DNA of 64,000 bases, taken from Bog-473 sp963777485 (GTDB lineage: Bacteria > Actinomycetota > Acidimicrobiia > Acidimicrobiales > RAAP-2). The stretch is from assembly GCA_963777485.1 (NCBI GenBank), contig CAVZQP010000003.1:248001-312000 (forward strand). The letters are read 5' to 3'. Below the pieces are notes generated by a model, which saw only the letters and a list, made by a program, of their open reading frames with translations, searched no databases and was not told where the DNA came from. The first letter of the stretch is position 1. Every line of letters starts with the position of its first letter. Both the position numbers and the translations under genes were made by a program. Positions 44,678 to 53,843 of this stretch are shown piece by piece.

Positions 44678-46322
44678 GTGGCAGCTGTGACATCGGGAGG
44701 GGCTGCCGCCCAGGAGGCCTCCACCGCCCCTGACCGCCAGGGCCTGGTCCTGGCGGCCCTCATTCTGGTGGCTGCCGTCGCCAACCTCCCGCTCGCGTCG
44801 GCCAACGTGGCGCTCCCGAGCATCGGTGTCCACTTCGACGCTTCGCAAACCCAGCTGAACCTCGTCGCCGTCTGCTACTCGCTCGGCCTCGCCGTCTCCG
44901 TCCTCTGGTTCGGCGCCGTGGGCGACCGCTACGGACGCAAGCAGATGCTGATGCTCGGCGTCCTCATCTCGGGCCCGGCCTGCCTTGTCATGGCGTGGGC
45001 GCCCAACATCGGCGTCCTCATCGGCGCCCGCTTCGTCGGCGGGCTGGCGGCGGGCATGGCCTACCCCACGACGCTGTCGCTGATCACGGCGCTGTGGAGC
45101 GGGCCTCGCCGCACCAAGTGCATCGCGCTGTGGTCCGCGATCGGAGGCGGCGTCTCGGCACTCGGGCCGCTGCTCGCGGGCATCTTCCTCTCGCGATGGT
45201 GGTGGGGGTCGGTGTTCCTCATCACCATCCCGCTGATCTTGGTCGCCCTCCCCCTGGCCCACAGGCTCATCCCGAGCCACGTCAACGAGACGGACGGCTC
45301 GGTCGACCATCTCGGCGGGATCCTCTCATTCGTGCTCGTGGGCGCGCTGATCCTTGCCATCAACTTCGCGGTGGTGCCCGACAAGACGACACTCGTCATC
45401 AGCTTGGCCATCATCGCGATAGCCGGGCTCGTCGCGTTCGTGCTGCGCGAGCGGCGCGCCCGCGAACCGCTCTACGACCTCACGGTTGCCAGGCGACGCG
45501 TGTTCTGGGTGGCCGCCTGCGCCGGCATCATCGTGTTCGGCAGCCTGATGGGCGCCATGTTCATCGGCCAGCAGTTCCTGCAGAACGTTCTCGGCTACTC
45601 GACCGTCGACGCGGGCCTCGCCATCCTGCCCGCCGCCTTCTTCATGGTGCTCATCGCGCCACGCTCGGCCAAGCTGGTGGAGGCCAAGGGCTCCCGCTTC
45701 ACGCTCCTCGTCGGCTATGCCTGCATCTTCCTCGGCTTCCTCACCATGCTGTTGTTGTGGAAGGAGGGCATCCCCTACTGGAAGGTGGGCATGGCGTACG
45801 CGTTCATCGGCGCCGGGGTCGGGATTCGCCGGGACGCCGGCGTCGCACTCGCTCACCGGCTCCGTGCCGGTGACGCGGGTCGGCATGGCGTCGGGCACGG
45901 CCGACCTTCAGCGAGACCTAGGTGGCGCGATCTTGCAGTCGATCATGGGTGCACTGCTCACCGCCGGCTACGCCGCCGCCTTCAGTAAAGAGATCAGTTC
46001 CTCGCCGAACTCGAGCCAGGTCAGCGCGAACGTCCAGAGCGAGCTCACGAAGTCCTTCGACAGCGCCGCGCACATCGCAGAGCAGCCGCAGTACGCGCAG
46101 TACTCCAAGCAGATCGTCAGCGCGGCCAAGGAGGCCTTCATCCAGGGGCAGCACTGGGCCTACGCCTCCGGGGTGATCGCGGTCGTCGTCGGCGCCTTCG
46201 TGGTCGGATTGTTCTTCCCGAGACGGCAGGGCGAGCTCGACCTTCTCGCTTCCTACCAGCGGACCGACGCCGGCCGCGGGGACCGGGCCGCTGCCGGTCC
46301 GCGTGCCGCTCCGGTCGGCTGA
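44678..46322 (+). CDS. MFS transporter, DHA2-like (one frameshift)
   Basis: About 548 codons from GTG 44678 with GAGAGGAGG upstream. The signature GAVGDRYGRKQMLMLGV lies between TM2 and TM3, and RFVGGLAAGMAYPTTLSLI in TM4. An extra base near 45823 shifts the frame: AYAFIGAGVG continues FAGTPASHSLTGSVP in the next frame. The protein then completes with a long extracytoplasmic loop (SSSPNSSQVSANVQSEL) and a final TM before FFPRRQGELDLL. About 14 TM segments suggest a drug or small-molecule proton antiporter. It is 145 bp after the glycosidase gene and probably independent. Confidence 0.82.
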
Positions 46323-46390
46323 GGAACGGCCGCCACCCGGGTTCACCTTGCGGCGGAACCTGCGCCGGGAGCGTCAACGGGCCCAAAAAT

Positions 46391-46404
46391 GGGACTTTGG
46401 TCCC
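46391..46404. promoter_or_regulatory. DosR/DevR-like box
   Basis: GGGACTTTGGTCCC matches the core of the mycobacterial DosR consensus (GGGACT, two A/T, AGTCCC) at all but one position and is itself nearly palindromic. It lies 36 bases before the ATG at 46440, the usual distance for activation. The NarL-type regulator at 27599 or one outside the window could be the reader; which one is unknown. Confidence 0.55.
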
Positions 46405-46439
46405 AGTAAGGTGCCTTGCCCGGTTCCGTTTCCTGGGCG

Positions 46440-46877
46440 ATGGAAGCGAACCGCACCTCCAAGATCCCCAGCAGCCACGCCGTGCTCGACGGCGCCACCC
46501 TCTTCCTGTGCCGCCAGGGACAGACGTGGGTCGTCGTCCTCGAGTCCCCCAGTGTCACGGCCGCTCAGCTGCTCCGGCGCTCGGCCCATGACACCTACGA
46601 CGCCCGATTCGACCTCCTCTCCCGGGCCCGGTCGGCCTGCCCCGACGCGGACTTCGAGAGCACCGACGGGGCGCACGAGGGTGCCGACTACGAGTGGCGA
46701 ATCGAGGTGCGCGGCGTGCGCGAGCGTGCCGGCGACCTCGGCGCGGCACTCCAGCGCGAGCTTTCGGGCAAGCCCAAGCCCCAGCGCCACCGGCGCCGGC
46801 TCGCCTCGCGGCAGGTGGCGCGTGGCTGCAGGGCCGGCTGGCAACCCTCGTTCGGGGGGCGCCCGCTCTTCTTCTAG
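46440..46877 (+). CDS. Hypothetical protein behind DosR-like box
   Basis: 145 residues from ATG 46440 (MEANRTSKIPSSHAVLDG). The N-terminal ~95 residues look like a small alpha/beta domain (DGATLFLCRQGQTWVVVLESPSVTAAQLLRRSAHDTYDARFDLLSRAR, then YEWRIEVRGVRERAGDLGAALQREL), and the tail is Arg-rich and low-complexity. I do not recognise the family. The strongest clue is the DosR-like box upstream, which would make it a hypoxia, nitric-oxide or stress-induced gene by analogy with mycobacteria. Its stop overlaps the end of the convergent DUF2142 gene. Confidence 0.5.
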   Translation: MEANRTSKIPSSHAVLDGATLFLCRQGQTWVVVLESPSVTAAQLLRRSAHDTYDARFDLLSRARSACPDADFESTDGAHEGADYEWRIEVRGVRERAGDLGAALQRELSGKPKPQRHRRRLASRQVARGCRAGWQPSFGGRPLFF

Positions 46878-48448
46878 GAGCGGGCACTGGGAACCGAGCT
46901 AGGAACGACCCCTTCATCGCGAACGACACCCGCGGCAGGGCGCGTGAGCCGCCACAGAAGGACACCCAGCAGGCCCGAAGCGAACAGGTATCCCCCGAGC
47001 GCCAGCGGCCACCCCTCAACCGGCCGCCAGGATGCTCCCAAGAAGTCGAAGGGCCCGTATATGCCCACGGCATAACGACGCAACGTCTCGAGGTAGGCCA
47101 GCAGGCTCGCCAACCATAGGGCGACGAAAAACGTCCGGCCGATCCAGACGGACCGCACAACTTGTGCCCCCAACGCTGCGGACAACAGGGGTATCCCGAC
47201 AGCGAGCGGCAAGATATAGCGACCCTGCCATGCGATGCCGATACTGTGCGCGCTGGGGAGACTCAGGACGACCGGCAGCAGCAAACAGAGCGCGACGACC
47301 CAGCCCAGCAAGAGGAGTCCTCGTCGGTTGCCCGTTCTCACGGCCAGCACTACAAGTACGACGATGGCAACGGCCCAGATCCGATAGGTCCAGGCAGGCG
47401 CGGATGTGTCGTCCCACCCGAACACGCCGACCATTTGTTCCAACCAGATGCGTGTCTGCGAGAACGCCTCGCCGACGATGTTCAGCTCCGTCGCACTGGG
47501 CTGGACAGGCGCGCCGGCCGGCAGTAGCCACAGGCTGCGCGCCAACACAATCCAGACGACGGATGCGCCCGTCAGGACCCCGAGCACCAGTGCAGCCCAC
47601 CTCACGTCACGGCGCGTCGACAGGAGTTGTCGCCAGTCGTGGGGCCTCACCAAAGCGACCAATGTGAGCATGATGAGGAATGCGAACAGTGGAGAAAGCC
47701 CGCGACTGCAGATGAGCACACCGGCGGATGCCGCGCCCACGACCACGAGTCCGGGTGGCGGCCGTTGCGAGTGTTCCAACGCGAAAACCACCCCCGCACA
47801 CCACAGGCTGATTGCCGCAGCGATCTCAAGGCCGTTGGGGTTCAACGTTCCGCCGAGGTAGACAGCCGTCGGGGTGAGAGCGGCCCATAGGCCGACGGGA
47901 AGCAGTCGGTTGGTCGACCAAACGACGAGTGTCATGTAGGCGAGGCCCAACATGACCGCGGCGAGGAAGGCACTCAGCAGCCGCATGGAAATGAGCGCGC
48001 TGCTGGACTGGTCGACCAAGCTGGTCAGTCCAACAATTGAGTAATACAACGGCGGGTAACGGGCCGAGTAGGTGAGCGAGGCGACGGGTCGCGGCGTGAG
48101 ATGCACGCCCGCCGCACACGACGCCGGGGTTTGGGGCGCGTATTGGTAGCAGTTGACGTCGGACTGCCCGTTACCGAGCGTGCCGGGGACGATGACGGTG
48201 GTCAGCGGACGCACCGGATTCGTCGACGTGCCGATCAGTTGCCCCCGAACCAGCGCAGCGGCATGTGCCGCCTGGCTCGGCTCATCGGGGCCCGAGTAGA
48301 GCGGCATTGTGACCGCCCACACGCTCATCAGAGCGAAGGTCACCAGCGTGCCCAACGCGAAGGCGCGCCAGGCGCGCGTACCGCTCGAATGTCGAGAAGC
48401 ACTCTTCGGATCGGTCCCAATGCCCGCCGTGGCCATCGAGGGAGACAT
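46874..48448 (-). CDS. DUF2142-family multi-pass membrane protein
   Basis: 524 residues with about ten hydrophobic helices. The family marker is the first extracytoplasmic loop MPLYSGPDEPSQAAHA just after TM1. Further blocks are SLTYSARYPPLYYSIVGL, NRLLPVGLWAALTPTAVYLGGTLNPNGLEIAAAI, a large loop with GVFGWDDTSAPAWTY, and GIAWQGRYILPLAVGIPLL. The family is related to glycosyltransferase-type membrane proteins (GT-C-like topology) and often sits in polysaccharide loci; the reaction is unproven. The start at ATG 48448 leaves a ~28-residue cytoplasmic lead. Confidence 0.82.
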   Translation of the reverse strand: MSPSMATAGIGTDPKSASRHSSGTRAWRAFALGTLVTFALMSVWAVTMPLYSGPDEPSQAAHAAALVRGQLIGTSTNPVRPLTTVIVPGTLGNGQSDVNCYQYAPQTPASCAAGVHLTPRPVASLTYSARYPPLYYSIVGLTSLVDQSSSALISMRLLSAFLAAVMLGLAYMTLVVWSTNRLLPVGLWAALTPTAVYLGGTLNPNGLEIAAAISLWCAGVVFALEHSQRPPPGLVVVGAASAGVLICSRGLSPLFAFLIMLTLVALVRPHDWRQLLSTRRDVRWAALVLGVLTGASVVWIVLARSLWLLPAGAPVQPSATELNIVGEAFSQTRIWLEQMVGVFGWDDTSAPAWTYRIWAVAIVVLVVLAVRTGNRRGLLLLGWVVALCLLLPVVLSLPSAHSIGIAWQGRYILPLAVGIPLLSAALGAQVVRSVWIGRTFFVALWLASLLAYLETLRRYAVGIYGPFDFLGASWRPVEGWPLALGGYLFASGLLGVLLWRLTRPAAGVVRDEGVVPSSVPSARS

Positions 48449-48550
48449 TAGGTGGCAACGATCAGCCGATGAGCCTGCGCAAGTTGGTTTCGATGCCGAC
48501 GCTAGGGGCTAGAGGAGGTTGGGCCACCCGATCTGCACGTACATGCGACC

Positions 48551-49420
48551 TCAGCCACCGCCTCTGGGGGCGCTGCCTTTGACGCTCGTCCGATACATTT
48601 CGCGGCGCACCCCCGAGTAGTCGTTCAGCGCGTTGTGCATGGTGCAGCGGTTGTCCCAGATCGCGAGCGTCTTCACCGACCAGCGCAGGCGGCACGTGAA
48701 GTTCTCGTTGACGCTGAGTTTGTGCACGTGACCGAGCAGCGCCTGTGACTCCTCCTTCGTCCAACCCTCGAAGCGCGTGGTGTAGACCGGGTTCACGTAG
48801 AGGGCGCGTCGCCCGGTGACGGGGTGCACGATCACAGCCGGATGGACGTGTTCAGCGTACGCCTCTTCCGACGGTGCGATCGCCATGGACGTGAAGTCCT
48901 TGAACTGGTCGAGCAGCCCACCGGTGCCATAGGCCATGCCGGCCGAATGCACACAGCGCAACCCGTCCAGGGTCTTTCGCAGGCCGCCCGACAGTGTCTC
49001 GTAGGCGAGGTACTGGTTCGACCACACCGTGTCCCCGCCATGGTCGGGGACGTCCCACGCGTGCAGCAGTGTGTAGGCGGGCGGCTCGGGGAGATAGCTG
49101 AGATCACTGTGCCAGGCGTTGGCGAAGTTGAGGACGTCGGTGGGCTCCTTGATGACCCTGATCACGTAGGGCCGGTCCTCCAACGGATCCACGAACGGCG
49201 TGACGTCGCGGCCGCCCAACAGGTCGGTGACCCGCTCCAGGTCGTCGAGGCTCAGGTCCTGCTCGGGCAGGAAGACCACTAAGTGCTCCGCCAGCGCCCG
49301 GCGCAAGCCTTCGAGCTCGTCGCTCGTGGTCACCTTCGTGAGGTCCAGCCCGATGACGTTGGCGCCCAGGGCACCGGCCACCGGCTCGACCGTGAGCGAT
49401 GAGGTGTCGGTCGTGGTCAC
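48551..49420 (-). CDS. TauD/TfdA-family 2-oxoglutarate dioxygenase
   Basis: 289 residues from GTG 49420 (VTTTDTSSLTVEPVAGALGANV); the long upstream frame overlaps the amidohydrolase and is a shadow. Iron ligands are His104-x-Asp106 in NAWHSDLSYL and His262 in CTMHNAL, with Arg273/Arg277 in VRREMYRTSV for 2-oxoglutarate. The conserved DHGGDTVWSNQYLAYETL block is present. Members hydroxylate sulfonates, phenoxyacids or alkyl sulfates; the substrate cannot be chosen here. It lies 11 bp downstream of the amidohydrolase gene, a likely operon. Confidence 0.9.
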   Translation of the reverse strand: MTTTDTSSLTVEPVAGALGANVIGLDLTKVTTSDELEGLRRALAEHLVVFLPEQDLSLDDLERVTDLLGGRDVTPFVDPLEDRPYVIRVIKEPTDVLNFANAWHSDLSYLPEPPAYTLLHAWDVPDHGGDTVWSNQYLAYETLSGGLRKTLDGLRCVHSAGMAYGTGGLLDQFKDFTSMAIAPSEEAYAEHVHPAVIVHPVTGRRALYVNPVYTTRFEGWTKEESQALLGHVHKLSVNENFTCRLRWSVKTLAIWDNRCTMHNALNDYSGVRREMYRTSVKGSAPRGGG

Positions 49421-49431
49421 TGACGCTCCAT

Positions 49432-50562
49432 TCAAGCGAGTCCCAATAGTTCGGCGCCGTTGCGCCAGAAGAAGCGCTCCCGGGTCCCCTCGTCGAAACC
49501 TTCGACGGCGTCGCCGAAGGCCTCGAACGGGCGCCGACCGCCTTCGGGGTGCGGGTAGTCGGTCGAGAACATGAGGAGCTCGGGCCCGCACTGTTCGATG
49601 AGCCACGCGGTGTCCTCGAACGGGAACGGCGTGAAGCGCACCTGCCGCCGCAGGTACTCGGAGGGCTTCAAGCTGAGATCCTGCAGTGCCGGCTCGAACT
49701 TGGAGAAGTTGCGATACGCGTGGTCCACGTTGCGCAGCAGGCCGGGCACCCACGTCGCACCGAGTTCGATGGCCGCGCCGCGCAGGTCAGGGTGGCGCTC
49801 GAACACCCCGTCGAGGGCCATGCAGGCGAGGAAGCGCTCGGGCGAGTGGTGGAGCACCGGGAAGTCCTTCGCCCGCAGGTTCTCGCCGCCGCCGAGCCAG
49901 TCCTTCGGCCGAGGCAGGCCGTTGCGGTGAAACGGCTTGGGCAGCAGTTTCCCGCCGCCGACGTGCAGCACGAACGGCACCCGCGCTTCGGCGAGGCGCG
50001 CCCACACGGGGTCGAGGTCGACGTGGGTCGGCGAGAAGTCGCCCGGGGCATCGGAGGGCACCCAGAGGGCCGCTACACCGTCGGCCAGCGCAACTTCGAG
50101 CGTCGTCCGCGCCCGTTCCGGGTCGTTGAGGGGGAGGAAGCCGACCGCCTTGAGCCGCGGGTCGGGCGAGCAGAAGGCGACCATGGCCCGGTTGAGGGCC
50201 TCGGTCCCTCCGTAGATCAGGTCGACGTCGTGTCCCGGCCAAAAGTGTCCTAACGCGAATGTCGGAAAGACCAGCTGCGCGTCGATGCCCAACGCATCGA
50301 GGACCCGGGAGCGCACCCCGGTGTCGAGCGCGCCGGGCGCCATCCAACCCTTCGGGCCCTGCAGCACCTCCGCACCGATCTCCTGGTCGCGGTGCGAATC
50401 CCAGACGCTGGGCAGCTTTTCCATCAGCTCGGCCGCCCCCGACCCGGCGCCGGCCAGGCCGAGCGGCTCGAGCCGGCTGCGCAGCGAATCATCCGCAAAT
50501 TCCCCTAGCCAATCCGGCGTCTCCATGAGGTGGCTGTCGGCGTCGAAGATCGCTGTGTCCAC
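49432..50562 (-). CDS. Amidohydrolase-2 family metal-dependent hydrolase
   Basis: 376 residues from GTG 50562. TIM-barrel amidohydrolase features are DADSHLMETPDW (residues 7-18), VPFVLHVGGGK mid-protein with a metal His, LHHSPERFLACMALDGVFERHPDLRGAAIELGA, and the closing FSTDYPHPEGGRRPFEAF with the catalytic Asp. The set resembles the aminocarboxymuconate-semialdehyde-decarboxylase-like branch, so either hydrolysis or decarboxylation is possible. It is upstream of the TauD gene with an 11-bp gap, consistent with a two-step catabolic pair. Confidence 0.88.
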   Translation of the reverse strand: MDTAIFDADSHLMETPDWLGEFADDSLRSRLEPLGLAGAGSGAAELMEKLPSVWDSHRDQEIGAEVLQGPKGWMAPGALDTGVRSRVLDALGIDAQLVFPTFALGHFWPGHDVDLIYGGTEALNRAMVAFCSPDPRLKAVGFLPLNDPERARTTLEVALADGVAALWVPSDAPGDFSPTHVDLDPVWARLAEARVPFVLHVGGGKLLPKPFHRNGLPRPKDWLGGGENLRAKDFPVLHHSPERFLACMALDGVFERHPDLRGAAIELGATWVPGLLRNVDHAYRNFSKFEPALQDLSLKPSEYLRRQVRFTPFPFEDTAWLIEQCGPELLMFSTDYPHPEGGRRPFEAFGDAVEGFDEGTRERFFWRNGAELLGLA

Positions 50563-50837
50563 GGTGGCCCCCCGGCACTGTCAGGTCGTTCGACCAGCGT
50601 AGACCCGCCGGAAGCGGCTGACGCCTGACGCCCGGCGATCCGAGATCCGGCCGAGTCACCGAGTCCTCACACCGATCCGCGAAAGTGTCACCTAAGTGAG
50701 GAAAGGTCGTCAGCTTGTAACAATGGACTCAGACAACATTTATCCGACTCATAGCTTTCTGTGATTTGGCATACAGCTAGGACCTTTTCAATGGACCCCG
50801 TGAGCAGCCTGCACGCCCAGGCAGACGGAGGATCCCG

Positions 50838-52577
50838 ATGACCGAGGAACAGAACGACCAGTCGACCGGACAGGAGCCGGTGAACGGTGCCGAGTCACCC
50901 GAGGCAGCCACGCCGGCTGACGAGGGAACCGCCAGTGCCATCCCGATGCCGGAGGCCTCGACCCCAGAGTCGGCGGAAGCGACTGCGCCGGCAGTCGACG
51001 ACACTGCACCGACGCCGCCCGAGACTCCCGTCACCGTCGGCGCCTCGGACACCTCGCTTCCGCAGCAGCCCGACACGCCGCCGCAGGGCGTCCCGCAAAA
51101 CGTGCCGCCGGGCGCTCCCACCGGTGGCTACGCCATGGGTGCGTTGGCCGGCAACCCCATGTTGGGGACACCGCCGCCCTACTACTACGGCGGCCCGCCG
51201 ACAGACCCGAACGCACCGTTCTGGCCGGCTTCCCCGGCCGCTGCATCGACCGGGCACCGGGACAACCGGCTTCGCAACGGCCTCATCGCGGGTGGAGCGG
51301 CACTGGTGGTGCTGGCCGCCGGTATCGGTATCGGCCACGCCGCGTGGAACAACGGCACGCAGATCCCCTCGGCTGCGTCATCGAACAACAACCAGTTCCC
51401 TCGCAACAACGGGTCCAACCCGTTCAACGGCAACGGATCCAACCCGTTCGAGGCGCCCGGCAACTCCGGCAACAGCAGCAGCGGCAACTCCGGATCGCCC
51501 TCGTCGGGCTCGTCCGGCCCGAGCGACGTGAACGCCATCGCCGACAAGGTCGACCCAGGTCTGGTCGACATCAACACATCCCTCGGTTACCAACAGGAAC
51601 AGGCGGCCGGTACGGGCATCGTGGTGACGTCCAATGGCGAGATCCTCACCAACAACCACGTGATCAACGGCGCGACAAGCATCAGCGTCACCGACGTCGG
51701 TAACCAGAAGACGTACACCGCGAGCGTCGTGGGCTACGACCGTACCGGCGACATCGCCGTGCTCCAGCTGCACAACGCCTCGGGTCTCCAGACGGCCAAC
51801 TTCGCCAATTCGTCCGGCATCTCGGTCGGCGAGGACGTCGTGGGCGTCGGCAACGCCGGCGGTACCGGCGGCACGCCCAGCGCGGCCGGTGGGACCGTGA
51901 CGGCGCTCAACCAGTCGATCACCGCGCAGGACCAGGGCGACGGCACCAGCGAACAGCTCAGCGGCCTCATCGAGACGAATGCGAACATCCAGGCGGGTGA
52001 TTCGGGGGGCGCACTGGTCAACACCTCGGGCCAGGTCATCGGCGTGGACACCGCGGCCTCGGCCGGGTTCTCCTTCCAGTCCAACGGCCAGGACCAGGGG
52101 AACCAGGGCTTCGCCATCCCGATCAACACGGCGATGTCGATCGCCCGTCAGATCGAGGCCGGCAACGGTTCATCGACGATCCACATCGGGACCACGGCCT
52201 TCCTGGGCGTGGAGATCAGCCCCAACGGATCGAGCTCGAACTCTGGCTCGGGTAACGGCGGCGGCAACAGCTCCGGGCCCTTCGGTGGCCTCTTCGGCGG
52301 CAACAGTGGCAGCACCGGCAACACCGGGAACGGCGGCTCGACCGGATCGGGCGCCGCAGTCGCCGGTGTCGTCACCAACGGCCCGGCGCAGGAGGCCGGC
52401 ATTGCACAGGGCGACGTCATCACGACCCTCGGTGGCAAGTCGATCAACTCGGCCGACGACCTCACCAGAGATATGGGCGCCTACCACCCGGGCGACAAGG
52501 TGCAGGTCGCATGGACCGACGCCAACGGGCAGACGCACACGGCGACCGTCCAGTTGAGCTCAGGGCCGCCGCAGTAA
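50838..52577 (+). CDS. HtrA/DegP-type membrane serine protease with PDZ domain
   Basis: 579 residues. An acidic, Pro/Thr-rich cytoplasmic lead (about 1-145) precedes a single TM (LIAGGAALVVLAAGIGIGHAAW, about 153-175) and an Asn/Gly/Ser linker. The trypsin-like domain has triad His274 (TNNHVING), Asp305 (RTGDIAVLQL) and Ser389 (QAGDSGGALV). A Gly/Ser/Asn-rich insertion (about 455-510) separates it from one PDZ domain (VAGVVTNGPAQEAGIAQGDVITTLGGKSI). The topology puts the protease outside the membrane for envelope quality control or regulated proteolysis. A GGAGGA ribosome-binding site precedes the ATG. It is transcribed alone and ends at a strong terminator. Confidence 0.93.
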   Translation: MTEEQNDQSTGQEPVNGAESPEAATPADEGTASAIPMPEASTPESAEATAPAVDDTAPTPPETPVTVGASDTSLPQQPDTPPQGVPQNVPPGAPTGGYAMGALAGNPMLGTPPPYYYGGPPTDPNAPFWPASPAAASTGHRDNRLRNGLIAGGAALVVLAAGIGIGHAAWNNGTQIPSAASSNNNQFPRNNGSNPFNGNGSNPFEAPGNSGNSSSGNSGSPSSGSSGPSDVNAIADKVDPGLVDINTSLGYQQEQAAGTGIVVTSNGEILTNNHVINGATSISVTDVGNQKTYTASVVGYDRTGDIAVLQLHNASGLQTANFANSSGISVGEDVVGVGNAGGTGGTPSAAGGTVTALNQSITAQDQGDGTSEQLSGLIETNANIQAGDSGGALVNTSGQVIGVDTAASAGFSFQSNGQDQGNQGFAIPINTAMSIARQIEAGNGSSTIHIGTTAFLGVEISPNGSSSNSGSGNGGGNSSGPFGGLFGGNSGSTGNTGNGGSTGSGAAVAGVVTNGPAQEAGIAQGDVITTLGGKSINSADDLTRDMGAYHPGDKVQVAWTDANGQTHTATVQLSSGPPQ

Positions 52578-52590
52578 GAACCCTGCAGGC

Positions 52591-52636
52591 GAAACGGCCC
52601 GGCTCGCGGAACCCACTCCGCGATCCGGGCCGTTTC
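52591..52636. terminator. Strong bidirectional terminator
   Basis: GAAACGGCCCGG (52591-52602) pairs exactly with CCGGGCCGTTTC (52625-52636), extended by an inner TCGCGGA/TCCGCGA stem. It lies between the convergent htrA and DUF2510 genes. Confidence 0.85.
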
Positions 52637-52653
52637 GTCGCGTTCGGACCCGC

Positions 52654-53427
52654 CTAGCGCTGTCCGAGCAGTCGCGCCAGTGAGACGATCATGGCGAGCA
52701 CTGCGGCACTGAGCACGCAGATGAGGCCCCAACCGACACTGACGTGAGGCTGGACGGCCACTGGAACTGCTTGGATCTTCTGCACCGTCCGGAACATGTC
52801 ATAGATCGCCAAGATCAAGACGGCCAGGCTAACGAGTGTCGTGAGGATCGCGAGGAGCCGTTCTTCGGAGGACAGGGCCAGGCCCCCAAAGACGAGCACG
52901 ACGATCCCACCGATGAAGGTGGTGTACCCGTTGATCCCGATCAGGTTGGTAATGCCGCTATCGATGCCGTTGAGCGAGGCGTTGAAGTGGACCGCGCCGA
53001 CTGACCCGTTGACCTGGACCCAGGTCCCAATCGAGCCGTACATCAACGCAATACCGGCAATGACGGTGAGAAAGACACCCAGATTGAAGGTCGCCGGCGC
53101 GACCGCGCGGGCAGGCCGGGCAGGAGCGCTGACCGCTGGCGGGGCGTAGGGGTTGGCGCTGAGGTGTGGCGCAGTCGAACCGCCCGACGGGTTGCCACTC
53201 GAGGCGGCGGAGCCTTCCATCCATCCCCTTCCGGCCACCCAATGACGCGCTCCAGACCACTGGTGGCCATCCCAGTAAGACTGCTCATTGGGATTGGGCC
53301 CGACGCTGTACCACCCCGGATCCTCGGCCTGGGCAGAGATATAACCGCCCCCAGCGGCCTTGGTTGTCGAAGCCTTCGCGTGCGGCGGTTCCTCGAGTCC
53401 TGTCGCCTGGCTCTCGTCGTCCGCCAC
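52654..53427 (-). CDS. DUF2510 four-helix membrane protein
   Basis: 257 residues from GTG 53427, chosen because AGGAGG lies just upstream at good spacing; the longer frame has no such site. The N-terminal ~75 residues hold a DUF2510 module (DPGWYSVGPNPNEQSYWDGHQWSGARHW), a short aromatic domain common in actinobacterial membrane proteins. A Pro/Ala linker follows, then four hydrophobic helices (FNLGVFLTVIAGIALMYGS, FIGGIVVLVFGGLAL, LAILTTLVSLAVLILAIYDM, GWGLICVLSAAVLAMIVSLA). Function unknown. It is convergent with htrA. Confidence 0.8.
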   Translation of the reverse strand: MADDESQATGLEEPPHAKASTTKAAGGGYISAQAEDPGWYSVGPNPNEQSYWDGHQWSGARHWVAGRGWMEGSAASSGNPSGGSTAPHLSANPYAPPAVSAPARPARAVAPATFNLGVFLTVIAGIALMYGSIGTWVQVNGSVGAVHFNASLNGIDSGITNLIGINGYTTFIGGIVVLVFGGLALSSEERLLAILTTLVSLAVLILAIYDMFRTVQKIQAVPVAVQPHVSVGWGLICVLSAAVLAMIVSLARLLGQR

Positions 53428-53615
53428 GGGATTACCTCCTCGATTCCTCCATAAGGGTCTGAACCGCGAATACTGGTCGTCGGGAAGTATGCCATTGGCG
53501 CGCCGAAAAGCGGCGGTATCGGGGGTGAAGCCCGTTCCTAGGTCGGAACCTGCCGTGCCAGGGGGCGGTGGTAAGCCGCTCCAGGTCATCTGCTCCCGAA
53601 CGACACAATGGTGGA

Positions 53616-53843
53616 ATGCCCCGGCGCAAATCCGATCGCACCGGACGTCGCCTCCCCTCCGTTCGGAAGGAGCCCAGCCACCGGTCGCACTGGCGGGCCG
53701 ACGGAGCGCCCAAGACCGGCTATCGCGATCAGCGCGAGGCGCTCTCCGTCGCCGACGACCGGCGTGCTGATGCCGGTGTCGAGCTCAACGTCTACCGATG
53801 CGAGTTCTGTTCGGCGTGGCACATCGGCAGCGCGCGGTCATGA
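53616..53843 (+). CDS. Small Cys-His protein, function unknown
   Basis: 75 residues from ATG 53616. The product is strongly basic (MPRRKSDRTGRRLPS), with a conserved-looking helix (TGYRDQREALSVADDR) and a C-terminal YRCEFCSAWHIGS. The CxxC and His could bind zinc in half a ribbon or with a partner. A similar CxxC..WHxG tail occurs in small actinobacterial proteins I have seen, but no name is certain. Divergent from the DUF2510 gene. Confidence 0.55.
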   Translation: MPRRKSDRTGRRLPSVRKEPSHRSHWRADGAPKTGYRDQREALSVADDRRADAGVELNVYRCEFCSAWHIGSARS

